From the NCBI RefSeq assembly GCF_024713975.1, contig NC_091114.1:10822001-10886000 (forward strand): a DNA stretch of 64,000 bases, written 5' to 3'. The position numbers and the translations under genes were made by a program. Origin of the DNA: Paralichthys olivaceus. Taxonomy: Eukaryota > Chordata > Actinopteri > Pleuronectiformes > Paralichthyidae. Of the stretch, positions 11,500-22,850 are shown piece after piece. The notes under the pieces are model-generated. The model ran no database searches and had not been told where the DNA came from. It saw nothing but the letters and a program-made list of their open reading frames with translations. The stretch's first letter is position 1, and each line of letters begins with the position of its first letter.

Positions 11500-14225
11500 G
11501 TCGGTTTTGATATTCTAAACTTCTGTACATATAAACGATAAAGACACAATAACATTCAGAGAGAACAAAAGTGTGCAATCATGACAACAAGGATGACGTC
11601 AATTTTTAATGGCGGACGGCCTGAAATGTCTTCATTTAACATTTTTATAAAAACTTCTCATTTTGATCACCTTTTTTTTTGGTTTCAAACAAACACACCT
11701 CTGCAATTCACTGAAATACAGTTTCTCCTTACAGCGGCTAGAGTACATAAATATCAACAGTACTGTATGCATTTAGGGAAAAGAAAAGAACACACACATG
11801 CCGTGAACATGCACAGAAACACACAGATATGCACACGGTATACTGAAACAAGGAAGGAGTAGTTTTCATCTACGAAAGGAGGGATCATCATGTTCATTTC
11901 CAGGAACGTCTGTACCGTACTGCTGACAAAACACAAAAAGATCCATTCGTTCAAAGAGCATGGTTTTCTCTGAATTTCACAGTGAAGATAAAACAGTATT
12001 CATATATTACATACAGTATGTTCCAATCAGTCAGATACAAACACAAAATGAAGCTCTAGAAAAAAAACCTACCAAAAATGAATATACAATTAAACTTACA
12101 ATAATACTTACAATGAATTATATGATGGGCATCTTCTATGAAATTCAAAAACATAATACCCATTAAAAAACACACGCACACACACACACCTTATAAATAC
12201 TTAGAAATTTGGTGCCAAGCTTGGCGTCAAAAATGTCCGTAAAAGCAAAATCTGCTTAGAATCAGTCAATATGATGTGCGTGCATATTATCATTATTATT
12301 AATTACAAACACTGACTATATGATTCGACCAGTCCAACATGATTGTACACATCTGGGCTAAAACATCACCGGGAAAAGATTGTTGTTTTCTCGATTTAGT
12401 TTTTGATTGTCACATCACTGTGAAATGTGACTTAGCCTCGACAGGAAAAGTAAAAGTCTCACAGGTTTGTTTTTGTGCAAATGTGACATGAACGAGAATT
12501 TTGGCGTCAAAATGTCACAGGAACATTATCGCTAGACATGTCATACAGTAAAGACATTATTGCAGGCCCAGAATACACACGATTACAAAAGATTTGTTGT
12601 TGGGTTTTTTTCTCTCCGCGCTCCAATCATCAGTATGTAAATTCAGAATTTACAAAAGCAGGTTGAGTCACATTGGCTCCCTAAAAATAGACGAAAGAGA
12701 CAAATTGCTTAAAGTGAATATCTTCTCAGTTTCAGAGTGGCTCTTTGGAGTGACACCAAAAGAGACATTAAGCAAAAATAATGTCATACTTCATAAGAAA
12801 TCAGATTGAGGACTACAAAGCAGTCAAAAAACGGAATAACTCCACTCGCCTAGAAAGCTCTCCAGTGTAAAAAAATGCCTTTGGTCTTTCATTTCTCCAT
12901 ACTGTGCTGCTGTCCTGCTGCTAGACAATGAAGACACGTCTTCCTAATTATAGCAGGACTCAGTTTGCCATGTTTTGCAGTCTCTGGGGGGGGTCACTAC
13001 CTTCACCACCGATGGCTTATTCCTGTCAATGACTGTTTTTTTTGTTTTTTTGATTACCTCAAACTGCAAAATGACGAGCTGGATCAGGCGTCGACTGCTC
13101 GGTTCAACCACAGAACATCAGACTAATACGTTTCCTTCATCAGGTAAAGGCGCCGCACAAAGACACACACGGTCAAACCTAAGTCCACACAGTATGTAGA
13201 AAAGACAAAAGCAAACCGACAGGGCTGCTTCGGTATAGCAGGGTGACATACCATCTTATAATGGCGCTAAAGAGAGAGGGCCAAACAAAAACAGAAACAG
13301 GAAAGTTCCTCACACACTTCAACACAACATAAACCAATCAAACGTCTCAAACATCGTCTGGATTACAAAAATACCTTTTTGTATTTCTTTAAAATATCTA
13401 AAAATGTACAGCATTGTTTTTTTTCTTCTTTTTTTGCAAAGTCATGCTTCAACATGTATTTAATAATCATAATAACATTAATATGAATGATATACACAAT
13501 AGTAATAATTATAGTACTATAATAACATTATCGAGCAGTGCTTTAGCCACACGTCCACACATCTGGCCTTGCAAAGTGACTGCATAACAAAAATGTATGT
13601 TCCCCCCCTTTTGGTGGGCTCGTCTTTACACTTGTATGTACAGAACACAAAGCAAGAGAGCTGCTAATGTTGAGCTATGTCCACACTAACACACTTAAGG
13701 CTTTCAAATGGAAATGATCAAAGTCCAGATGAGCGATTTTATTCCGATTCAGAAATGATCTTTGTCCACATGACCTTCTACATAGTCCGTACACAGGAAG
13801 CAGATTGGATTTAGTTGCCTCGTTGCAGAAAATGCTATGGATGAGACACATCCATCATCTATAATGCTTAGTCACAGGAGGAGCTGGAGCCGATCCCAGA
13901 TAATGCAGGGCGGGAAACTAGAATGCAATACCAGAAGCATCTTCAATGGCAGGTGTAGCAACAGAGACGTGTTTTAAAACTTTAACGTAATAGTGTGGAC
14001 GTAGCCTCAGACAGTCACTGCAGTCGAGTGGTCAACAAAGGGGCGTGCCCGGTACCTTTTCACAGAGGTGTCAGTGGAGGTGTGGCCAAAGCACTGCCAG
14101 TAAATCTAGAGTATGTAACAGTATAAAAAAAGAGTTGGAGGGACTTTGGGGATGGTGGTGGGGGTCTCGATGTGTGATGGAGGCTGGGGTCTAGAATGTC
14201 CTGAGGCCCATGAGGCTGCTGCTGC
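11500..14225 (-). other. rbpms: rbpms 3'-UTR terminal exon (3' boundary uncertain)
   Basis: On the minus strand a strong acceptor, a (CT)n polypyrimidine tract ending in GTCAG, sits just before 14225. The rbpms stop-codon exon ends one base after TGA at a good donor (GTATGT), so at least one further exon is required. This is the best downstream acceptor I see. The region is AT-rich with little simple repeat, UTR-like, and contains a MITE at 13671-14009. Several ATTAAA/AATAAA motifs exist on this strand (for example near 13740, 13455, 11615 and 11472). The real cleavage site cannot be fixed without RNA data. The left boundary is a guess. Confidence 0.55.
13671..14009. mobile_element. MITE with 'gctacgtccacacta' terminal inverted repeats
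   Basis: The left end reads 'tgagctatgtccacacta'. The right end is its inverted copy, 'tagtgtggacgtagcctca', with one substitution and one indel. The interior is about 300 bases with no coding potential. The pattern is a non-autonomous DNA transposon; this end sequence resembles hAT-type elements common in teleosts, though the superfamily is inferred. It lies inside the inferred rbpms 3' UTR. Confidence 0.75.
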
Positions 14226-14835
14226 CTGACAGAGAGAGAGAGAGAGAGGGAGGACGGAGACGGAAAGAAATGGGGTGAGGTTGTCATGGTCACCATGTGC
14301 ACTAATGAAAACACAGGGGATCATGTGGAACTGGTGCAAGACTCACACACGCCCATAAAACCCACAGACAAAGGTAGACATTGCATTGTAGACACACAAA
14401 CACTAACACAAAATGTTTCTTGTGTTCTGCTCCATTTCTGTGCTGCCAAGACCACACACACACACAGACACACACACACTTTTATCCCACAGATAACTCT
14501 ATAATGCTGGGTGTGTTTTCAAAACATTTTCTGCGGAGCAAAAAGCTGAAACGCACAAGAGATGAAAGTTTACACGCTGTCAACATGGCTCGGTGGGGTT
14601 ATGTTCATGTCAGCAGATGTCGTTGGCACTGTGATACTGCACCCCCCCCCTCCCCAAATAAATAAATAAATAAACTGGGATTCACAGCTTTTCCCACAAA
14701 ATCTACACACGGGGATCAACCTCTGTCCCAGGAGGCAGAGGCTCTCTGGTTTGGCAGTTAGGTAAGATTTACACCTTTTGTCCTCGCCTGCTGGGATCAA
14801 TGTTGGGATCAGAGTGAAGTCCGAGCCACAGATCC

Positions 14836-15256
14836 CGTTCAGACCTGGTATTAACATCCATTCTGAGGGATGGGCAGCTAACTGCAGATCTGAATACACC
14901 TAAACGCGTCCTGAGATCCGATCACTTAAACCACATATGCAGGTGGTCTGGGACACACGTGGCCAAATTCAACAGAAATGCACGGACCTACTCAGCTGAC
15001 GTTCTATGACAACAACTGGACAACGGGGCCATCTGTAAACTCAGTCTGGGTATAAACAACATTATTTGATCTTCCAGGCGACTAATGACATTGTGGATTT
15101 TTTGCATATAGAGAGGGGAGTCGAGATCTGATCACAAAAGGTCACAGGAGCCACATTCGGGACAGTGTAATGCCAGATGTGATCAGATGAACTTAGCACT
15201 CTCCACGAATGGTTGAATCTCTCAGGACGGATTTTAACACCAAGTCTAAACCGGGC
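14836..15256. mobile_element. MITE with 'ttcagacctggtattaac' terminal inverted repeats
   Basis: The left end is 'ttcagacctggtattaacat' followed by 'ccattctgag'. The right end, read on the other strand, is 'tttagacttggtgttaaaat' followed by 'ccgtcctgag'. Internal 'gatccgatcac' and 'gatctgatcac' blocks are also inverted relative to each other. No coding frame. This is a non-autonomous DNA transposon of a type widespread in fish; its name was not determined. Confidence 0.8.
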
Positions 15257-15479
15257 CTTCGACTCACCGACGGTACGCTGCTCCGAGAGCTGGAGTCAGG
15301 TCAGTCCTCCTGGTTTTCTAATTGGACATGAGAAGCAATCAGCAACGCCCGTCACAGCCGGCCACGGCCACCATCACACATCAGGAACCTGGGGACACAG
15401 AGGGGAGAGAGTTTTACTCGTGGGATGTAGCTGCACTGCTGGTGAATGGTTTTTGTTAAAGCTGGTTTCTAAAGATGTT

Positions 15480-15550
15480 CAGAACGAGTCAGACTCAGCT
15501 GTCAATCATGACGTTTCAATGTGTTTTTATAGCATCAAATAAATAGAAAC
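15480..15550 (+). repeat. Truncated dispersed repeat (family of 30.5 and 48.9 kb)
   Basis: 'gagtcagactcagctgtcaa' followed by 'tcatgacgtttcaatgtg' and 'atagcatcaaataaa' matches the left part of the repeats at 30485-30745 and 48880-49290 (the latter read in reverse complement). Only about 70 bases are kept. Confidence 0.65.
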
Positions 15551-18500
15551 CATCTTTGAGACTTTTACATTTTTGAGTCGTGTCTTCACTCTGCTCTTTA
15601 TATACAGTCTATGATCCACTGTTTATTCATGATTTGGATTGTGATTATTCTGAAGGGATAAAGACAGGAAGTGCAGTGGCAGCGTCTCAAAACTGCACCG
15701 AGACCAGACAGGATGTCATGGATCGCATGTCAAACTGGGGGACTCACAGAAGATGAATTAAAAGAAGGGTGTTTAAAAATCAGAGCCGCATGAAGCCAAG
15801 AAATCCTGAATATTACCAGAAGCTCTTATCGCTGTCTCTCCACTCAAGTTATTTCAGGATACAAAGACCAGACTCCTGTTCCAATGAATGTGGAGAGAGC
15901 AATAACAAAAAAGAAATAGGGTTAGGACAGAACCTAAGCGACCGGGTAGGAACTGAACCTGTGACTTTTAATTGTGATTATATTTACAGCTATATGTCCA
16001 ACATCCATGCATAATTCCTGATTCAGTAAAGTGCACGATGAACTCACTGTTCGCTCTATAGCTTTGAGCCAGAGACTATGAAATATATTTTAGAAAATTG
16101 TCTCTTGTTCAAGCACGTCAAAAGAGCATATTTTATTGTCAGACAATGACTATTAAAAAAACAAGTACTGACAGAACAGGGGGACCTCAGGGGCCGATCA
16201 AATCTCAGCTGGGAACAGTGCCCCTCTGACCCCACCCCTGGATTCCCCCCTGCTTCTACCAAACCCCTGATCAATCCATCCCACACTTCCCATAATGCAA
16301 CTTCCCTCATTAGATACCGTCTGCCTGGTAAACGCCTACACGTTTCCAGCTTCACACCACCAGTCTGTGCAGCAGCCTTTCAGTTATAGTGTGTAGACAA
16401 CAAGCCCACGCGCAGATTACTTCCAGTAAGTGATGTCTCTGAGGCAATTTTCACAGACTCCTGATCCACACACAAGAGAACACACAGCTGGTTTCTCACA
16501 GAGCTCCATGTTACTTGTGAACTCGATCTGATATGTAAAAATTACAGGAATGTGCTTTTTAAGTGGACAATTTTGCCAAATCTTTCAAAATCAGAGTCCA
16601 GATGTAACAAACAGGAAGTCAATTTCTGCCTAACAACCATATCTCCCATGATGCCTCTCCCACCACCACCACCGGCAGACCGAAGAGAAAGGTCACCCCT
16701 CTGACCCCCGCACCAGCCCCCAGATGTATCACCAAAAATAGACTTCTCTCCAAGACCGTGGTAACTCGGGTTCAGGGGGAGAGAAACTCTGGAACAATAA
16801 ACAATTAGTAAACCAAACATGACCTCAAGAGGAAAAAGAGAGAGACAGATGAAGAAAGAAGAGAGAGGATCTGGGAACTGTTCCCCCGTCCAGAGAGCAG
16901 TGTGTGTTTTGAAGGGGCACGGCTGGCCTGGCTAATGCCCTGTTGCGCGTTCAATCAAGGGTGAGGGAATCAATGCGTCGTACAGCCGCTCGGCTAAGCT
17001 GATGCGACACATACTTGCAGACCGCGCTATTTGTACTGGCTGAGAGACGCCAAGGTTAAAGATTGGGTTGATCATTGAACACGTCTGTGCGGATTAGGAA
17101 GTGTTTTAGTGATCCGCTGGCTTAATGTGTTACATCCAATAACTCAGCCGTGGCACATGATGTGAGATAGGTAAACAACAAGTGTTTGAGAATGTGGGCG
17201 GTGACTCGGTTTCTCCTGAACGTGTGCACTGGTTTGGTTTGTTTCAGCTCGGCTTCCTATAGCGAATGTTCCTGCCCGTGTTATCAGTGATCATTGATCT
17301 CATGCTGCAGAGAAGGAGCGTCACTGGTTTTATTCTGAGCTGCTAACATTGAATATGCATTGATTCTTTTCAAGATTAAAGCCCGACTGAGGTAATTATA
17401 TTATAGTTTAACACCAGACATTCTGCTTCAGCTGATAACTAATGTAAGAAATTAAGTAAAAAACTTACAAAAAGTCGAATTATCACAATAAAATACACAC
17501 ATTTCGGTCACAATTCTTTTATAATCACATTTTTAAGCAATCCTTGAATCACAAAATGTATCCAACTTTTAATACAGCACCCTACTATAGTGTTTGAACA
17601 CATCATACTGGACTCTGCCAAATCGACCTCACAGTGTTTTGTGGATTAGTCACATAGACACCCAGACTGACTGGCTACCAAAACCAAGAACACGAGGAGC
17701 TCAGATCACGACACCTGAAAAGGAGCGTGAACGCAATAACTCCTGGATTTATTTAAATTGCAAATTGTGGTTTGCTGCTGTCATTCATGTAGCTTAAATT
17801 CAAACACATTAATATATAGTACTTGAAGGCAATAAACATGGTTTGGCTATTTTGGCTGACAGTTATAAAATATAGCAAAAACATGTAATAAAGAATACTG
17901 TTAATAATATAAATCTGAAACTGGTAATAAGACACAAATATTTGTATCAAGTGAAAAAATCCAGTATCAGTTGTGATGTGCTGAGGGATTTTATAAACAT
18001 AATTCAACAATGAGAGCAACACAACAAGGACTTCATTAAAACAATTACAGAACCTTTTAAATCATCAGATAACAAAGATGTGAAATCACTCAGGGGAATG
18101 TAAGACTGCAGCTGTTGGACTGATTGGAGCTCATTCCATCGAAAAAGGTGCATAAAACCTGAACCCAGTTCTGCCAACATTAGTGTGAACGATCGTGTCC
18201 AGTAACAACTGGTTATAAATGAGAGAAGAGAAGTGACGTAGTTCATTAGAGGAGCTTTATAAGGTAACGCAGTACAAGTACCTACACAGATCAAATCAAT
18301 CTGCCCTCAATAAACTGCAATGATAATGTAAAGTTGACTAATAAAAGAACTTTTTCTAAACTTCCTCTAACTGATTTTCACTTCAAAAGGCCAGAAGGTA
18401 AACCATTAACCACCTGATGTTAATCTGTAGCCTGCTTTCATCAATGGTTAGTGAATATGTAAAGCACAGCTAATTTGTAGTCGAGGAGCAAAACCTCTGA

Positions 18501-21359
18501 TGGTCCTTTAAGAGCTCTACCTGTGCAGCGCGGCCATGAAAAAGAGACCCCGTCTGAAGCCCCTTTAATCCGGAGAAAAGCCTTTAGGCCCTGGCTGTGT
18601 TTCTCACATACCAGCGATGGCTGCTGGTGCTGGGTGGTGATGAACGCAGCTGCTGACATGTATCTAGCTCCCGAGATCCCGTGTGGGGACGAGGCCACGG
18701 TGTAGCTTTGCTGTACATTTGTGTGTGTGTTTTGTATCAGTAGGGGGTGAGGGGATAAAGTCCCACTTCCTTATTAGAATGGGGCCCCAGCTGGCCCTCA
18801 GCTCTCCAGTGGGAGTTAGTCCAACATTGCACAGGAACCATTGGTTTTGTCGGGCTATTGGCCAAAAAGGTCCTCGGGGCAGGCAGCCAGACTACACACA
18901 CACACACACACTCACATACACACACTCAACTCTCTCAGGCTCACACACAGGCATGCATGATAGGGGCACGCACACTACACTCCCCCACCATGTCTTGTCA
19001 GATGGAAAATCCGGATTACCTTTCCCTCCAGTTCACTAGGCATTAATGTCCACTATTAGGTTGTCTTTGGACCCAGTTCTGTGCCAGAGCATGAATGTCA
19101 AATATAATTCAGCTTCACAAACAATCAGACGAGTGGCTGGGCTTAAGCCCCTGGTGGTATATTACAATAACAAAAGCAGTTACAGTACAGTACGTTGCAA
19201 AGAAGCCAAACCTGAGTGTAGCGACCGCGATAAAGACGACGCACTGCTGTAACAGGATGTCAGGTGATTAAGACGACTCATTACCAGCCGTGACTAAAGA
19301 CTCCTGGTCAGCAGTACATGTTCAGCTGTTGTGTCTCTCACACACACACTTAAGTGTCCCGCGGTTACACTTCCGAATTCGAGCCACATACTCCGGCCGT
19401 GAGTTGTCCACGTCCTTCAGATGCTCAGATGATCACTGACTGACCACAAGCCTCTCAGGGCTGCAGAGCTGTTAGAATTCACATTTTGAAGGTTCACTGT
19501 CACTAACGGCCTTCGGCATGAATAACAATTTAAAAATGCTGATTTCTTCGTATTTTCTTTGTGAGCACACATGACCCTCCGATAAGGAGACAGATTGTAC
19601 GACGGTGATGCAACACAGACGGCTCTCTGCAACCTCAGTTCAAGTTTATTCTTGTTGTCTTGCAGCTAAAACTGTTTCACAAGAGCTTTGGTTCGCGGAT
19701 TGTGTTGCACAAATAAGTAACACCCTTCACATCAAGACAGTAGCTGCATTCATTTAACATGGAGGATGAGCTGAATAACACAAGGTCTGTATATATGATA
19801 AATCTGCACAAGGGACTAAGTAAAGTTTACTCAACAATGATTTTCATTTCTTTTATATCGTGATTACAAGACAGATACAGCTAAACATGAACACAAGAGA
19901 CTGACAGATAAGGGTTTGGGGTCTGATTTAGATTCTGTATACTCCGATATAGATAAATCGGCCAACACAATATGTAAAAAAAAAAAAAAAATGGCAATGT
20001 ACAAGTACATGTACAATGTCGTTGTGAAACTTTTATGGCAAAGAAAAATGAAATTGAGGCTTGATATTTTACAGTTTGACCGTAAGAAAACACAAACACA
20101 ATCAGAAACATCAACTAGGGTGTAAATAAACCCACAGCCCATCTTTTCTGCATTGTTTGTTCAGTCAAATGTAAGTTTCTCATTAATTACCACATATCAG
20201 GAAACGTAAATGCAGATACATCTCTGATTTTATTGGCCAACAGATAATCAGTCGGGCTCTAATGAAGACTATTATGTTACTATGTCAGTTTACTCTCACA
20301 GTGGATATTCTTAATAGTGAGTCAGACAATCATTTGATTGCTCTTGTGCAAGGATATTATAACAATAAATACAACAAATGTGTTGTTGAAAACCGAGCCA
20401 GTGCTTAAAGGCCCCGCCTCCCATCCTCTTTGTTAGCACCTTCATCGACAACATGTGTTTCCAAAGACAGCTTTCAGGGACTAGCTCTTCACAGAAGTGT
20501 TCTCAGTGAGGTCTGTGGTTTTCTCGAGTAACAGAATGTTTCTGGATATACATGGAACTGCGGAACAAAGTGTAATTTGTAAATGCTGTGAGCAGCACAA
20601 ACAAATTTCCTTGCAGAAATCATAAAGAAAACCTGTTCACTGTAGCGTGCATGCAAGTTGAGTGTGCTTGACTGTGAGAGGCTTTATGTTTGGGCATGTA
20701 CTTGCACATGATATAAACTACATAATCTGAGTGTGTTGCATATGTGTGTATGTATCTACTGCAGTGGCCTGTAATTATCACAGCATTCTGACTGGATGTC
20801 TCAACTTCACTTCACCCTGCACTGTGAGCCGGATGTGGGGATGTTGTTGTTTCATACAGGGGCTAATATCCACTGGGGCAGCCTGACCGACCAAATGACT
20901 TCCTTTTGGTTTGATAGAGTAGTAATTATTTCCTCCAAGCCCCTCCCTTCTCCACTCCCTTCCTCTTTTGCCCCCCTGACAGAGATGAAATCCCCAAAAC
21001 ATCAAATTACTCCAACAGCTCTTTTTTTTAAATCTTGTGCGGTGTTTGGATGTCTGGTAGAAAGCTCTGATGCAGGGTTAGAGGGAGACGGCAGAGGACT
21101 CGCATCAATCAACAGCCTGAGCCATGTTAGCCTCCATTGCTGCTACTACCTCCCACCCGCTCCCCGCTCGCTCCCTAAGGGGTCGGGGAGAACATGTTCC
21201 TTCCTGTCCCGAGACGTTGAAGGGAGGGTGCTGGTGACAGTGTGACTGGCGCCGAGCGCAAATGCACACAGTCAGTCGACACAGATACACAAAGCAGCAG
21301 GGGGATTTGTCGTGCTTTGTGGGGTTTTTTTCCTGAGAGCACAAGAGAAAGCAGAGAGC

Positions 21360-21640
21360 GAAACACATATGGCGTAGCTCAGGAGCGGTTACGGCCGATT
21401 AATGAACTTATCAAAGTGCTTATTAGAAACCAGCTGCTTTGAGAACTCTCTGCACTCTCGGCTGAAATTATTTAATCTGTAATTCATTTTTTAACGGAGC
21501 CCAGAGCTAATCAATTTTTAATAAAGATTCATAAAAGTAGCCCTTCCGGCAGTACCCAGGTACCTCAGCCGTTCATAGTGCATATTCCACATTTACGACC
21601 TTTTGGAGCATCACGTCCGCCGCCTCGTTCTGTCCCATCT
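21360..21640. promoter_or_regulatory. Candidate conserved non-coding element in rbpms intron
   Basis: This stretch has no simple repeats and no transposon landmarks. It is dense in homeodomain-like cores (attaat, taattc, taatca). It reads like the constrained islands found in introns of developmental genes. This is an inference from composition only and I cannot align other genomes here. Confidence 0.25.
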
Positions 21641-22787
21641 CCTTTACAGTTCTCCACTGTGTACTTTGTCATGATGCAGAAATGCCAAAAAACACTTGCT
21701 AAATTAAAAAATGTATTTCATTCTGCCAGGGTTTGACAAAATGACAAACACGCCATAATATCCGCTGTATGGTACACAACACTATTATAGGACAATATTC
21801 AGTGTTTATTATAGCGATGTTAGAACGTGGGCATGATAAAAAAAACCTCTTCCTCACATACAATAACAATAAATATCAAGCGGCCGATCTGTGGAACCAA
21901 TAACTTTGACTGATCCTGCACCAAAACAACTCAACTTAATCTAATTTCAGGAGCGATAAGATCATTTTGGAAAATTAAAATCAATTACAATCACTGCTGG
22001 AACAAGTACTCAGACCACTAAGACTCGTAGCAGTTGTTTTGACTGTAGAACGTGGCAGAGGATGCTCATACTGACGAACCCACATAATTATCGCTCTCAG
22101 CGCTAGAATAAATCCAGTGAGTGACTTTCACCACTGGTTTTAATAACTTTACCTATCAAAGCAGCTCATTTGAGCATTTTAGACATATTTGCTGATTTCT
22201 ACTCCTTCAGTTTTACTGAAACATCGGCGCCGGGGCTCGTTGTACATTCCGTTTGACTCGCCGCCTTTGATGCCAGAGATCAAGCGTCACTTCAATGGGA
22301 GAAGTGGAGCCTCTGCACCCTGTGACCTGAGCGGAGGAAAATAATGGAGTTCCCCTTTAAATTGCACCTTTCATATCTTATGATGGCGTGTGACGAGCGG
22401 CTGCGGTTCAATTGACCGACTGGAGATTTAAAACGTCCACATTTACTCATAACCAGAGTAACAGGCTAATTTGTTTCGTGTTAGTGAGTAGTATGTGCTC
22501 TTTGGGAGAAACGTGACTAATTAGTTGGTAAGTTTGGCTGTTAGTGAGATGGAGGGTTTTTTTTCATGTGAGGTTTGAGGGTAAAAGAGAGGGCGCTCAC
22601 TTGACGCACACATGCCACGTGCAGAGTAAAACCCTGTGATATTCCCGAACATATGTTTAGGAATCTCTCGGCCTGTTTAAACAGAGTGTCATAACATTTA
22701 CTAAAGTAATTTTATGGCAAGGCACAATGTACACGTCTTTGTCATAGCTGGGCAGGGTGTGAGTGTGAGTTGTTACTCACACATACT

Positions 22788-22850
22788 TCAGCAGAACTGC
22801 CTGGACTTCCATCCCTGAGGAGTTCCATCTGCAGGTGGGAGCCAGCGAAT
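22788..22850 (-). CDS. rbpms: rbpms coding exon 7 with stop
   Basis: After the acceptor 'tttgtttag', it reads [20 protein letters not shown] then TGA: 20 codons in phase 0. The first residue is Ile where human has Met. One base after TGA lies a consensus donor, GTATGTGTGAG. The rest of the 3' UTR is therefore on another exon, probably the one starting at 14225. A stop this close to the last junction should not trigger nonsense-mediated decay. Confidence 0.96.
   Translation of the reverse strand: MRWLPPADGTPQGWKSRQFC

Larger units (their letters stand above)
7680..11500. other. Intergenic region between convergent fabp2 and rbpms
   Basis: No exon recognised. Contains a long (TG)n tract, fragments of a teleost dispersed repeat near 9.75-10.26 kb, a (GGA)n-rich patch at about 9380-9405, and an L2/CR1-like LINE tail at 11369-11440. 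Open frames here (up to 96 codons at 10765-11055) have no recognisable homology and are treated as chance. Confidence 0.6.
14226..22786 (-). other. rbpms: rbpms last intron (within the 3' UTR)
   Basis: About 8.6 kb between the stop-codon exon and the UTR exon. Contains a MITE at 14836-15256, a truncated dispersed repeat at 15480-15550, short CA tracts, and a stretch at 21360-21640 that looks constrained. The 149-codon open frame at 20796-21245 on the plus strand is not recognised and is treated as chance. Confidence 0.6.

Noticed and set aside
20796..21245. A 149-codon plus-strand open frame in an rbpms intron
   Set aside because: No homology recognised, no splice or poly(A) context, and low-complexity stretches; consistent with chance in 64 kb.
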